Assembly: GCF_002531935.1 (NCBI RefSeq)
Contig: NZ_NWSV01000004.1
Span: 248,001-312,000, forward strand
Direction of reading: 5' to 3'
Length of the DNA stretch: 64,000 nucleotides
From: Rhizobium chutanense
GTDB lineage: Bacteria; Pseudomonadota; Alphaproteobacteria; Rhizobiales; Rhizobiaceae
Shown: positions 43,455 through 53,300 of the stretch, in pieces
Numbering within the stretch: the first letter of the stretch is position 1
Layout: the number at the start of each line of letters is the position of its first letter
Notes under the pieces: model-generated
Told to the model about the DNA's origin: nothing
The model's input: only the letters and a program-made list of their open reading frames with translations
The model's database searches: none
Translations under genes and position numbers: made by a program

Positions 43455-44492
43455 ATGAAGGGAATTCGCCAGCTCGCCGAGCATCTGGACATTTCGATCG
43501 GGACCGTGTCCCGGGCGCTGAACGGCAAGCCTGACGTTAATGAAGACACGCGCCGGCGGGTGCTTGCCGCCGCCGAAGAGCTCGGTTACGTCGCCAACCA
43601 ATCGGGCCGCAGCCTTCGCCAGGGCATGACCAACGTCATCGGGCTGATGCTCGAGGTCAGCCGCGAGACGGTCGAAAACAGCGACGACTTCTTCCTCGGC
43701 GTCACCGACGGGCTGCAGAGCGTCTTTTCCCGCCACAAGCTCGACCTGGTCATGCTGCCCTGCCCCGACGACGAGGATCCGCACGAATATCTGAAGCGCA
43801 TGGTGGCGCGCCGCCTCGTCGACGCGATGATCATCTCGGCGACGCGGCGCACCGACCGGCGCATCGAGCTTCTGGAAAAGGCCCGCATCCCCTTCGTGGC
43901 GCTCGGCCGCAGTGCGTCCGGCGGCAGCTACACCTGGATGGATCTCGATTTCGAAGGCGTGGCGGCGCGCGGCGTCGACAGGCTGGTCGCCAAAGGCCAC
44001 CGGCGGATCGCGGTGGCCGCCCCCTCCTCCGACATCAATCTCGGCTACGTCTTCCTCGACAGTTACCGCCAGGCGCTGAAACGCCACGGCATTGCCTTCG
44101 ATCCGGCGCTCGTCATCCGCGTCAAATCGAGCGAACAGGGCGGTTATCAGGCCGGCCACGAACTGCTGATGATCGAAGACCGGCCGACAGCGATCATTCT
44201 GATCCACGAGCTGATGGCGATCGGGCTGTACCGGCGGTTGGCCGAGGCCGGCATCGTGCCCGGCCGCGACCTTGCCGTCGTCGGTTTCCGCGAGGAGCCC
44301 CGCACCGCATTCCTGCAGCCGACGCTGACCTCCTTCCGCATGTCGCTGCGCGATCTCGGTGCCCAGCTCGGCGAAACCCTGCTCGCCACCATGCCGGCCT
44401 ATGCCGAGCACTATCCGCAGGGCGCCCGCAACCGCATCTGGCCGCTGGAACTCATTCCCGGTGAAAGCGACGCGTTCACGCTGACGGTCTGA
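43455..44492 (+). CDS. LacI-family transcriptional regulator (second of two)
   Basis: This 345-residue regulator has its helix-turn-helix at the very start (IRQLAEHLDISIGTVSRALNG, residues 4-24), the hinge ELGYVANQSGRSLRQG, then a ligand-binding domain (VIGLMLEVSRETVENSDDFFLG in part, AMIISATRRTDR, DLAVVGFREEPRTAFLQPTLTS in part). It is clearly a different subfamily from the preceding gene. It is convergent with the ACS-family transporter at 44499, only six bases from its end, and may control it. Confidence 0.92.
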   Translation: MKGIRQLAEHLDISIGTVSRALNGKPDVNEDTRRRVLAAAEELGYVANQSGRSLRQGMTNVIGLMLEVSRETVENSDDFFLGVTDGLQSVFSRHKLDLVMLPCPDDEDPHEYLKRMVARRLVDAMIISATRRTDRRIELLEKARIPFVALGRSASGGSYTWMDLDFEGVAARGVDRLVAKGHRRIAVAAPSSDINLGYVFLDSYRQALKRHGIAFDPALVIRVKSSEQGGYQAGHELLMIEDRPTAIILIHELMAIGLYRRLAEAGIVPGRDLAVVGFREEPRTAFLQPTLTSFRMSLRDLGAQLGETLLATMPAYAEHYPQGARNRIWPLELIPGESDAFTLTV

Positions 44493-44498
44493 CGCGTT

Positions 44499-45791
44499 TC
44501 AGACGCGGCTCGGCGCCGCCGGAGGCTCCCGGCTCGCCAGCTGCCGCGTGACGAAGAAGACCAGCAGGGCGCCGGCCGCAAGGCAGGCGGCCAGGAAGAA
44601 CATCGGCGCGATCGTGCTGCCGCTCTCATCCTTAATCCAGGGCACGACGTTCTGGGCGACGAAGCCGCCGAGATTTCCGACCGAATTGATGGCGGCAAGG
44701 CCGGCTGCCGCCCCCGCCCCTTTCAGGAAGCGCGAGGGCAGGCTCCAGAATACCGGCTGGGGCGCGAAGATGCCGGCGGCGGCCACGCAGAGGAAGGCGA
44801 ATTGCAGCGTATGGTTCGGGATCAGCGCCGAGAGCAGCAGGCAGGCCGCGCCGATGAAGGCGGGGATGACGATATAGGGCGTTTTCGATTGCGCCTTGTC
44901 GGCCATGGCAGGCACGACATAGAGGGCGACGGCCACCAGAAGCCAGGGAATGATGTTGAGAAAACCGTTCACCGTATTGCTGACGCCGAAGGCCTTGACG
45001 ATGGTCGGCAGCCAATAGCTCAGCCCATAGGCCGACAGCGGAAAGGCGATATAGCAGAGCGCCATCAGCAGCACGCGCGGGTCGATCAGCGCCTTGAAAC
45101 CGTTTCCGGCATTTTCGCCCATGCCGGCATTTTCCGAGGCGAGCCGGCGTTCGAGCCAGGACTTCTCCTCGCCGCTCAGAAAGCTTGCATTTTCCGGCCG
45201 GCCGGGAAGATAGAAGAAGGTGACGATGCCGGCGAGAACAGCCGGGATACCGGTCGCCAGGAACACCCATTCCCAGCCGGCAAAACCGTAGAGACCGTCG
45301 AGATCGAGCAGCAGGCCGCCGAGCGGCGCACCGACGGCATTGGCGATGGCGCTGAAGATCATGAACAGCCCGACCATCCGGCCGCGATAGGCCGCGGGAA
45401 ACCAGAGCGTCAGCAGATAGAGCACGCCCGGAAAGAAGCCGGCTTCGCAGACACCGAGCAGGAAGCGCAGAATATAGAACATCGTGGCGTTCTGCGTGAA
45501 GGCGAGCGCGACGGTGACGAGGCCCCAGGAAACCAGGATGCGCGCGAACCAGACGCGGGCGCCGAGCCTGTCGAGGAAGAGGTTGCTCGGCACCTCGAAG
45601 AGAAAATAGCCGATGAAGAACAGCGAAGCGCCGAGGCCGTAGGCATATTCGCTCATCCCGAGGGCATCGACCATCTGCAGCTTGGCGAAGCTGACATTCT
45701 GCCGGTCGATATAGGCGATGAGGTAGAGAATGCCGAGAAACGGCATCAGCTTCCAGGTGATTTTCGAGATCAGCCGCTTCTCGTCGACCAT
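44499..45791 (-). CDS. MFS transporter, anion:cation symporter (ACS) family
   Basis: This 430-residue membrane protein has about 12 helices. The opening KLMPFLGILYLIAYIDRQNVSFAKL (cut as LIAYIDRQNVSFAKL) and LFFIGYFLFEVPSNLFLDRLGAR (cut as FEVPSNLFLDRLGAR) are the ACS signature. RFLLGVCEAGFFPGVLYLLT, the FPG motif of this family, is also present. It carries organic anions such as sugar acids or aromatic acids with protons. The start at 45791 has GGAGG six bases upstream. Two LacI regulators lie just beyond its 3' end on the other strand, hinting at a sugar-acid substrate. Confidence 0.9.
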   Translation of the reverse strand: MVDEKRLISKITWKLMPFLGILYLIAYIDRQNVSFAKLQMVDALGMSEYAYGLGASLFFIGYFLFEVPSNLFLDRLGARVWFARILVSWGLVTVALAFTQNATMFYILRFLLGVCEAGFFPGVLYLLTLWFPAAYRGRMVGLFMIFSAIANAVGAPLGGLLLDLDGLYGFAGWEWVFLATGIPAVLAGIVTFFYLPGRPENASFLSGEEKSWLERRLASENAGMGENAGNGFKALIDPRVLLMALCYIAFPLSAYGLSYWLPTIVKAFGVSNTVNGFLNIIPWLLVAVALYVVPAMADKAQSKTPYIVIPAFIGAACLLLSALIPNHTLQFAFLCVAAAGIFAPQPVFWSLPSRFLKGAGAAAGLAAINSVGNLGGFVAQNVVPWIKDESGSTIAPMFFLAACLAAGALLVFFVTRQLASREPPAAPSRV

Positions 45792-45917
45792 GCGTATCCT
45801 CCGGACTGTCAATGCTTCGTCAGGGATAGATAGCGCCGTCGGGCGATAATCAATTGCGCGTTGCATTTTCTCGGGAGTCGCGGCCGCACCCGAGTGCCGG
45901 GCGCGGCCTGTGCTCAG

Positions 45918-47117
45918 TCATTCGGCGGCGGCAACGGCGGCGCGGCGGCCGATCGTTGCCTGGGTCAGCACGAAGGCTGCGAACGCGCAGAGCGCGATGC
46001 CGCCGGCCATCGGCACCGCGGTGCCGTCGAAGAACAGGCTCGATATCACCATGGCGACGGCGGCGATGACGAAATGCAGCGTGCCCATCAGCGACGAGGC
46101 GGTGCCGGCGATGGCGCCATGATCCTCGAGCGCCAGCACCGCGCTCGTCGGGATGACGAGGCCGAGGAAGCCGTAGCCGAGGAAGAGCAAGCCAGCCATG
46201 ACCGGCAGCTGGTTGAAGCCGGAAGCCATCACCACCGCCATGACCACCATGGCAAGGGCGAAGGCGCTGACGGCAATGCGCATGACGCGCACCAGGCCGA
46301 AACGCTCGCCGAGCCAGCCGGTCGCCTGCGACACCGCGAAGAAGGAGACGGCATTGATCGAAAAGGCGAAACTATATTGCGTCGGCGTCAGCCCGTAATG
46401 CTGGATCAGCACGAAGGGCGAGTTGGCGAGATAGACGAGGAAGCTCGAAATGCCGAGGCCGCCGATGAAGGTCAGCGTCAGGAAATTGCGGTCGGCCAGC
46501 AGCAGCCGGTAGGCGGCCATGGCGCTGGCGAGGCCGCTGCCGCCCCGCTCCGTGGCCGGGCGGGTTTCCTCGAGCTGGGTGGAAAGCAGAACGAGACCGA
46601 TTGCGGCAGCGATGGTCACGGCCCAGAAGACGCCGCGCCAGCCATAAAATTCGATGACGGCGCTGCCGGTCAGCGGCGCCAGGATCGGCGAGATCGAGAA
46701 GACCAGCATCAGGAGCGACATCAGGCGCGCGGCCTGCACGCCGGTATGCATGTCGCGGACGATGGCGCGGGGGATGACCATGCCGGCAGCGCCGCCGATG
46801 CCCTGGACGAACCGGAAGGCGATCAGCGTTTCGATATCGGTCGAAAGCGCGCAGCCGATCGAAGCGCCGGCGAAAAGGCCGATGCCGAGATAGAGCGGCA
46901 GCTTGCGCCCCCACATATCCGACAGCGGGCCGTAGACCAGCTGGGCGAGCGCAAAGGAGACGAAGAAGGCGAGAAGGGTCAGCTGGGTGACGCTGTTATC
47001 CGCATGCAGGTCCTGGCCGATGGACGGCAGCGCAGGCAGATACATATCGATGGCGAAAGGCCCGATGGCCGAGAGAAGGCCGAGAATGAGGGCAATGCGA
47101 AAGAAGGAAGCCGTCAT
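45918..47117 (-). CDS. multidrug exporter, Bcr/CflA family (MFS DHA1)
   Basis: This 399-residue protein has 12 transmembrane helices. LGLLSAIGPFAIDMYLPALPSIGQDL (cut as GPFAIDMYLPALP) near residue 18 and LAQLVYGPLSDMWGRK near 57 are the Bcr/CflA landmarks. RFVQGIGGAAGMVIPRAIVRDM (cut as RFVQGIGGAAGMVIPRA) is the DHA1 motif C region. It expels drugs or metabolites by proton antiport. The gene is divergent from the TetR regulator at 47421, the common pairing in which the regulator represses the pump until it binds a substrate. Confidence 0.93.
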   Translation of the reverse strand: MTASFFRIALILGLLSAIGPFAIDMYLPALPSIGQDLHADNSVTQLTLLAFFVSFALAQLVYGPLSDMWGRKLPLYLGIGLFAGASIGCALSTDIETLIAFRFVQGIGGAAGMVIPRAIVRDMHTGVQAARLMSLLMLVFSISPILAPLTGSAVIEFYGWRGVFWAVTIAAAIGLVLLSTQLEETRPATERGGSGLASAMAAYRLLLADRNFLTLTFIGGLGISSFLVYLANSPFVLIQHYGLTPTQYSFAFSINAVSFFAVSQATGWLGERFGLVRVMRIAVSAFALAMVVMAVVMASGFNQLPVMAGLLFLGYGFLGLVIPTSAVLALEDHGAIAGTASSLMGTLHFVIAAVAMVISSLFFDGTAVPMAGGIALCAFAAFVLTQATIGRRAAVAAAE

Positions 47118-47374
47118 AAGGGTGATCTTTCATAAAAGCGCAGCGGAGGGATCGTCGCTCCGCCGCATTGCTCTTGAAGCGCCGTGCGTCCTCTCGAACG
47201 CACAGGGGACGCTCTAACTCTTTGGATCGACGCATCGGGCTTTCGAAATCGATTCCGATTTCGGGCCGATGTGCGAGGGTTCAATGATGATCGTTCGCGC
47301 GAAGACGAAGTTGGGAGCTCATATCTCCAGCGGCGGAACCAGGCGTGTCAATAATTTTGGACACAGTTGTAAAA

Positions 47375-47392
47375 TTAGACTCCATTGTCTAA
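47375..47392. promoter_or_regulatory. palindromic operator, probable TetR-family binding site
   Basis: TTAGAC and GTCTAA are exact inverted halves separated by six bases (TCCATT). The site is 28 bases upstream of the tetR start and inside an AT-rich patch. Size and position are typical of a TetR autoregulatory operator, and it lies between the regulator and the divergent Bcr/CflA pump gene. Confidence 0.65.
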
Positions 47393-47420
47393 ATCGTCAA
47401 GACGCCTTATCCTCGCTCGC

Positions 47421-48125
47421 ATGAAAGATCGCATGACACCGGCCGTCAGGATGGCGGGACATAGCCAGCGCGGCCAATGCGCCAAGCGCCTGTCGATCCT
47501 CGATGCCGCCGCCGACGTCTTCTGCCGCCAGGGTTTTGCCGGCGCCAGCATCGACGAGATCGCTGCCGTTGCCTGCGTCTCCCGCCAGACGATCTACAAT
47601 CACTACCGCGAAAAAGAGACGCTGTTCGTCGCCGTCGTCGAAGACGTGATGAACCGCGCCAACGCCATGCTCTTTTCGGTGCTGTCGGGTTTTCCCGAAA
47701 ACGCCGACAATCTGGAGGATGATCTGACGGGTTTTGCCGTGCGCCTCAACAAGAACTGCATCTGCAATCACGACGGCAAATTCCTGCGCAAGCTGGTGCA
47801 GACCGAAGGCGAACGCTATCCGCATCTCTTCGAAAGCTGGCGTCGGCAGGGGCCGGGCAAGCTGACCACCGCCCTTTCCGCCCTCCTCGCCCGGCTTGCC
47901 CACGGCCGAGCGCTCGTGATCGACGATTTCGACGTCGCCGCCCGCCAGTTCGTGGCGCTCTGCAATGCCGACCTGCAGATGATGACGCTTTTCGGCGAAA
48001 CTCCCAGCGATGAACAGCTGGAAAAAGCGGCGCGCAATGCCGTGCGGACCTTTCTCAAGGCCTATGGCGCGCCGCCGGCCGATAAGGCCGGCCCCAGGGC
48101 GCATCTTGCCGCCCTGCCCGGCTGA
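47421..48125 (+). CDS. TetR/AcrR-family transcriptional regulator
   Basis: This 234-residue regulator has an N-terminal helix-turn-helix (ILDAAADVFCRQGFAGASID, then VSRQTIYNHYREKETLF, residues about 26-65) and a C-terminal helical ligand-binding domain that includes the AcrR/TetR_C_7-like segment FVALCNADLQMMTLFGE. I set the start at 47421 because an earlier TTG at 47385 would lie inside the palindrome. It probably represses the divergent efflux pump and itself. Confidence 0.92.
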   Translation: MKDRMTPAVRMAGHSQRGQCAKRLSILDAAADVFCRQGFAGASIDEIAAVACVSRQTIYNHYREKETLFVAVVEDVMNRANAMLFSVLSGFPENADNLEDDLTGFAVRLNKNCICNHDGKFLRKLVQTEGERYPHLFESWRRQGPGKLTTALSALLARLAHGRALVIDDFDVAARQFVALCNADLQMMTLFGETPSDEQLEKAARNAVRTFLKAYGAPPADKAGPRAHLAALPG

Positions 48126-48139
48126 TCAGGCCTTTCCGA

Positions 48140-48580
48140 TCAGGCAAACACCGTCATCTGTGCCGGCACGACCGCGAACATGCCGACCCGGCGCGCGGCA
48201 AGATATTTCACCAGTTGTTCGACCAGCGTCGGCATGACCGGCTTCTGCACCACGCCGACCGCGCCCCTGACGCCGTCGGCGACCATTTCCGGATTGCCGG
48301 TCATGAAGACCACCGCAATGCCGTGTTCTTCCGCCAGCCGCCGGCCGATCTCGGGCCCGGTCGGACCGTCGGCGAGATTGACGTCGACGAAGGCGATATC
48401 GGCAAGCGGCGCCAGCCGCAGTGCCTGCTCGCAATCATTGGCAAGGCCGGCGACTTGCATGCCCATGCCTTCGACCGTCGCCCCGAGATCGAGCGCGATC
48501 AGGAATTCATCTTCGACGATCAATACTCTCTGCTTCATCAGATCATCTCGTTGCCAGCGCCGCACGACATTGGTGGCCAT
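48140..48580 (-). CDS. single-domain response regulator
   Basis: This 146-residue stand-alone receiver domain has acidic pocket residues in VLIVEDEF (Glu23-Glu25), the phospho-acceptor Asp66 in IAFVDVNLADG, the Thr in VVFMTGNPE, and the Lys in VVQKPVMP. There is no output domain. Receivers of this branch (FVDVNL, QKP) often sit in phosphorelays with HWE kinases or in the general stress response of alphaproteobacteria. The start at 48580 has AAGGGG upstream; 48538 is an alternative. No kinase is encoded next to it; the hybrid kinase at 28998 is the only one in the window. Confidence 0.88.
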   Translation of the reverse strand: MATNVVRRWQRDDLMKQRVLIVEDEFLIALDLGATVEGMGMQVAGLANDCEQALRLAPLADIAFVDVNLADGPTGPEIGRRLAEEHGIAVVFMTGNPEMVADGVRGAVGVVQKPVMPTLVEQLVKYLAARRVGMFAVVPAQMTVFA

Positions 48581-48846
48581 GATACGTCCCCTTGGTTCAC
48601 GCACATACTTCGAAAGAGGGATCCGCTTCGGCAGACTATCCCTGCACGAAACTCGTGAGCCGTAACGGTCAACTCGACCATATGTTCCGGGGTGGAACGC
48701 GATTTCGTACATTTAAGATATTGTTAACGTTGATAAATTCTTAAAGTGACCGATATGCAGCAAAAAAGAGGCGCCAAATTGCGCTCAATCTGAACGCGCA
48801 TCTTCTGGCTGAGGGCGCGAGAAGGCGGTATAATCCTTCCGTCCGT

Positions 48847-49404
48847 TTGAAGACTGGATTGATATTGAGAAAAAAATTTATCGTTTTGGCCGCCGTGATC
48901 GTCGGCCTGTTCGCTTACACCAAAATGATGGCCAGGATCGGCTCGGGCTCGCCGCCTCCGCAGGCGCCGCTCGCGCAACAGGCCGACCTCATCCGCGTTT
49001 ATAAATCCGAACGCCGCATGGTCCTTCTCAAAGGGGACGTTCCGATCTCGACATACCGGATTTCCCTTGGGCAGGCGGCCGATGCCGGTCCCAAACAACG
49101 GGAAGGTGACGAAAAAACACCGGAAGGGCGTTATGAAATCGACTGGCGAAATCCCAAGTCGATGGCGCATCTCAGCTTGCACATTTCCTATCCGAACCTG
49201 GAGGATCGGCATAACGCCGAATCCAACGGCTTTGCGCCCGGCGGCTCTATCATGATCCACGGGCTTCCCAATGGCTGGGGCCTGTTCGGGGAAAGCCATC
49301 GGCTGTGGGATTGGACGGATGGCTGTATTGCCGTCACCAACGCCGAGATGCGCGACATCTGGGCCAGCGTCCCCGACCATACCCCCATCGACATCATGCC
49401 CTGA
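48847..49404 (+). CDS. L,D-transpeptidase (YkuD family), membrane-anchored
   Basis: This 185-residue protein has one N-terminal transmembrane helix (about 10-25) and a periplasmic YkuD domain. The catalytic motif is complete: His138 in SIMIHGLPN and Cys160 in WTDGCIAV. It should make 3-3 crosslinks in peptidoglycan, attach proteins to it, or hydrolyse such links. The start is probably the TTG at 48847. It lies five bases from the convergent msrA end. Confidence 0.9.
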   Translation: MKTGLILRKKFIVLAAVIVGLFAYTKMMARIGSGSPPPQAPLAQQADLIRVYKSERRMVLLKGDVPISTYRISLGQAADAGPKQREGDEKTPEGRYEIDWRNPKSMAHLSLHISYPNLEDRHNAESNGFAPGGSIMIHGLPNGWGLFGESHRLWDWTDGCIAVTNAEMRDIWASVPDHTPIDIMP

Positions 49405-49409
49405 AGCCG

Positions 49410-50114
49410 TTAGCCCTTGGCCTTCCTGACGAGGACCGGCTGGCTGCGGTAGTCGGCTGGAAATAGCGATTTCAGGTTCTCGATCTTCGGCAGGTCGTTG
49501 TAGACGATATAGGGATAGGTCGGATTGAGCGTCAGAAAATCCTGATGATAGGCTTCTGCCGGATAGAAGCCGGTGGTGTCGGACACCTTGGTGACGATCG
49601 GTTGGGCGAAGACATGCGCCTTGTCGAGCTGGTCGATATAGCGCTCGGCCACCTTGCGCTGCTCTGGCCCGGCGACGAACAGCGCCGAGCGGTACTGCGT
49701 TCCCCGATCCGGACCCTGGAAATTCAGCTGCGTCGGATTGTGCGCCACCGAGAAGAAAATCTGCAGCAACTTGCCGTAGCTCACCTCTTTCGGATCGAAT
49801 GTCACCTCGACGGATTCGGCATGACCGGTCGCGCCGGAGCTGACGGTTTCGTATTGTGCGGTTGCCGCCTTCCCGCCGGCATAACCGGAGACGGCGCGCT
49901 TGACGCCCTTGACGTGCTGGAAGACGCCCTGGACGCCCCAGAAGCAGCCGCCGGCGAAAATGGCGGTCTCGGTCCCTGCCCCGGCGGCCTCGTCGACGGC
50001 AGGCGGCGGGATGACGACGGCGTCTTCAGCCGCGCCTGCGGCACTCGCACCGATTGAAAGAAGAGTGGCGGCAAGGAGCGCCGTTAGGCTCCTGCGGCGG
50101 GACGACGTGAACAT
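49410..50114 (-). CDS. msrA: exported peptide-methionine (S)-S-oxide reductase
   Basis: This 234-residue protein begins with a signal peptide (RRRSLTALLAATLLSIGASAAGA, about 29 residues), placing the enzyme in the periplasm. The catalytic motif is GGCFWGV with Cys57, and the substrate pocket is typical (GYAGGKAATAQYETVSSGATGHAE, cut as YETVSSGATGHAE, and NFQGPDRGTQYRSALF). The enzyme reduces methionine-S-sulfoxide in oxidised envelope proteins. No msrB lies nearby. The electron donor for the periplasm is not seen in the window. Confidence 0.95.
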   Translation of the reverse strand: MFTSSRRRSLTALLAATLLSIGASAAGAAEDAVVIPPPAVDEAAGAGTETAIFAGGCFWGVQGVFQHVKGVKRAVSGYAGGKAATAQYETVSSGATGHAESVEVTFDPKEVSYGKLLQIFFSVAHNPTQLNFQGPDRGTQYRSALFVAGPEQRKVAERYIDQLDKAHVFAQPIVTKVSDTTGFYPAEAYHQDFLTLNPTYPYIVYNDLPKIENLKSLFPADYRSQPVLVRKAKG

Positions 50115-50322
50115 GGCGCTACCTCCGGCGATCGGAGAAATCCTTGCTCATGTCAGTCGAAGCCGCAAATCACAAGGCGATCACTCACGCCGATGTGACA
50201 GCCGGACGAAAGCGCCTGTGCGAAGTTGAAACAGCGCGCGAGTCGAGTTGACAATTTCGCGTGGAGTGAGGAGAGTGCCGGCCGGTAAGAGCCTGCATCG
50301 CTTGTATCCTTGGGGGGAACCT

Positions 50323-53300
50323 ATGTCCGTGCGCTCGTTTTTCGCTTTCGCGACAATCGCATTTTTTTCCACGATCGCCATCAGCTTTCCCGCCGCCGCT
50401 GCGGACACCAGGCGCGACATCCAGACGATCAAGGACGCCGATTTCTTCGGCTTCGATCTTCGCACCGAGCAGAACGTCTCGCTCGATCAGTGCAAGACCT
50501 CCTGCATCGGCGACAAGAGCTGCAAGGCCTTCACCTACAATCCCAAGGTGAAATGGTGTTTCCTGAAGTCGGACTTCAAGACGATGAACGCCTTCCCCGG
50601 CGCCATCGCCGGCAAGATCGTGGAGACCGCAGGCAAACAGGAGCCGGATCTCGGCGCTGCGCCACGCCTGACCTTCCTGAGCAACGACCTCATTCAGCAG
50701 GCCCACGACTTCAAGGATAATCTGGCGCTGACCGACGGCCAGCAAGGCCAGGGCGTCGACAGCCTGACGGCCAATGCCCGTCTCGATATGACCGCCAACA
50801 ATCTGACCGACGCGCTGATCGCCTTCCACGGCGCCCTGTCGATCACGCCAGACGATGCCGATCTCTGGCTCGAAACCGCTCGTGCTGCAATTTCCTACGG
50901 CAGCACCGAGAGCAGCGTCACCGGCCAGGCCGTGATCGACGCGCTGAACGGCTACGAGCTGACCCGCACCAAGCCCAAGCGCGCCGAGGCGCTCTCCGTG
51001 CTGGCCACCGCTCTGGAACGAAACGCCAATTACCGGCCGGCCCTCGACGCCTACAAGGCGAGCCTGGCGCTGGTTGCCGCCGACGATGTGCAGGCGGCCT
51101 ACGTGCAGCTGAAATCGACGCAGGGCTTCCGCATCACCGAACACACGGTCGACGCCGACAGCGCTAACCCGCGGGCCTGCGTCACCTTCTCCGAGGCGCT
51201 GATCAAGACCACCGACTATACGCCCTTCGTGACGCTGAACGGGGCCGCCCCCAAGGCGCTGGAAACCAAGGACAAGCAGATCTGCGTCGAGGGGCTGACG
51301 CATGGCGAGACCTACAAGATCGCCTTCCGCACCGGCCTGCCGTCATCCGTCGACGAGCCGCTCGACGCCGCCGTCAGCATCGACATCTATATCAAGGACC
51401 GCAGCCAGATGGTGCGCTTCACCGGCGACAGCTTCGTGCTGCCCTCGACGGCGCGCCGCGGCATCCCGCTGGTCTCGGTCAATATGGCGTCGGCCAACCT
51501 CAAACTCTACCGCATCGGCGATCGCGCCATTGCGCCGCTCTTGACCAACTCGCAATTCCTGACCCAGCTCGACGGCTACAGCGCCCAGAACATTCAGGAC
51601 CAGAACGGCGAACTCGTCTGGCAGGGCTCGATCGACATCGCCAACGAGCTCAACAAGGACATCGTCACCAGCTTCCCGGTCGACGAGGCGCTGCCCGAGC
51701 GCAAGCCCGGCATCTACGTGCTGACCGCAACCGGCCCGAACGGCCCGGCGCAGGAGTGGGATTCGCAGGCGACGCAATGGTTCCTGGTCTCCGATATCGG
51801 CATCACCACCTATGCCGGCACCGACGGGCTCAACGTCTTCACCCGCTCGCTCGCCTCGGCCAAGCCGATCGCAGGCGTCGAGCTGCAGCTGCTTGCCAAG
51901 AACAATGAGGTGCTCGGCACCGCGACAACAGACGAAAACGGCCGCGCCACCTTCACCGCCGGCCTGATCCGCGGCACGGCGGCGCTGACGCCCGCCGTCA
52001 TCGCCGCCAGGAACGGCACCTCGGACTACGTCTTCCTCGACATGACGCGGGCCGGCTTCGACCTCTCCGACCGCGGCGTCACCGGCCGCGCCGCCCCCGG
52101 CGCGATCGATGTGCTCACCTTCACCGAACGCGGCATCTACCGCGCCGGCGAGACGGTGCATGCGCAGGCGCTCGCCCGCGACACCGACGGCAACGCCATC
52201 GAGAACCTGCCGCTCACCTTCATCTTCAGCCGCCCGGATGGCGTCGAAGACCGGCGGATCGTCAGCCAGACCAGCAATCTCGGCGGTTACAGCGTCGATT
52301 TCGCCACCCAGGAAAACGCCATGCGCGGCACCTGGACGATGAATATCTATACCGACCCCAAGGGCAGCGCGATTGCCAGCAAGAGCTTCCTCGTCGACGA
52401 TTTCGTGCCCGATCGCACCGACATGGAAATCAAGACCGAGGCCAAGGAAATCGGCCCGGATACGCCGGCGACGATCACCATTGCGGGCAAATATCTCTAT
52501 GGCGCCCCGGCCGCCGGCCTGACGCTCGAAGGCGACGTCGTCGTCAAGCCGACGCGCGAGAGTGCGGCCTATAAGGGCTTCCTGTTCGGGCTTGCCGACG
52601 AGGAGGCGAGCGAGGATTCCCGCCTGCCGATCGACGGACTGCCCGAGCTCGACGAGAATGGCGAAGCCTCGACTGATCTCACCGTCGGCGACCTGCCGGC
52701 AACGACGCAGCTGCTCAACGCCACCGTCTATGTGAGAATGCAGGAAGCGGGCGGACGCGCCATCGAGCGCTCGCTGGTGCTGCCGGTGAAGAATGAGCGG
52801 GCTTCGATCGGCATCAAGCCGGAATTTTCCGACGACCTGCCCGAGAACTCGATCGCCAACTTCACGGTGATCGGCGTCAACGCCGACGGACAGAAGCAGG
52901 AAGCCAAGGGCCTGCGCTGGAAATTCTACAGCCTCAACCGCGAATACCAATGGTATCGCGAGGGAACGGCGTGGAAATACGAGCCGGTCTATACCGCCGA
53001 GCAGGTTGCCAACGGCAGCGTCGACGCGACGATGGACGGCGGCAAGATTTCCGTGCCGGTGAAATGGGGCCGCTATCGCCTCGAAGTGGAAAGCCCGGAT
53101 GCCGACGGCCCGACCTCCAGCGTCGAATTCGACGCCGGCTGGTTCGTCACCTCGACCTCGACCGAAACACCGGACGGGCTTGAGATCGCCCTCGACAAGG
53201 ACAGCTACAAGATCGGCGACACCGCCAAGCTGAAAGTCACCTCGCGCTACGGCGGCGAGCTGATGGTGACGGCCGGAACCGAAAAGCTGGTCGCCGTGCA

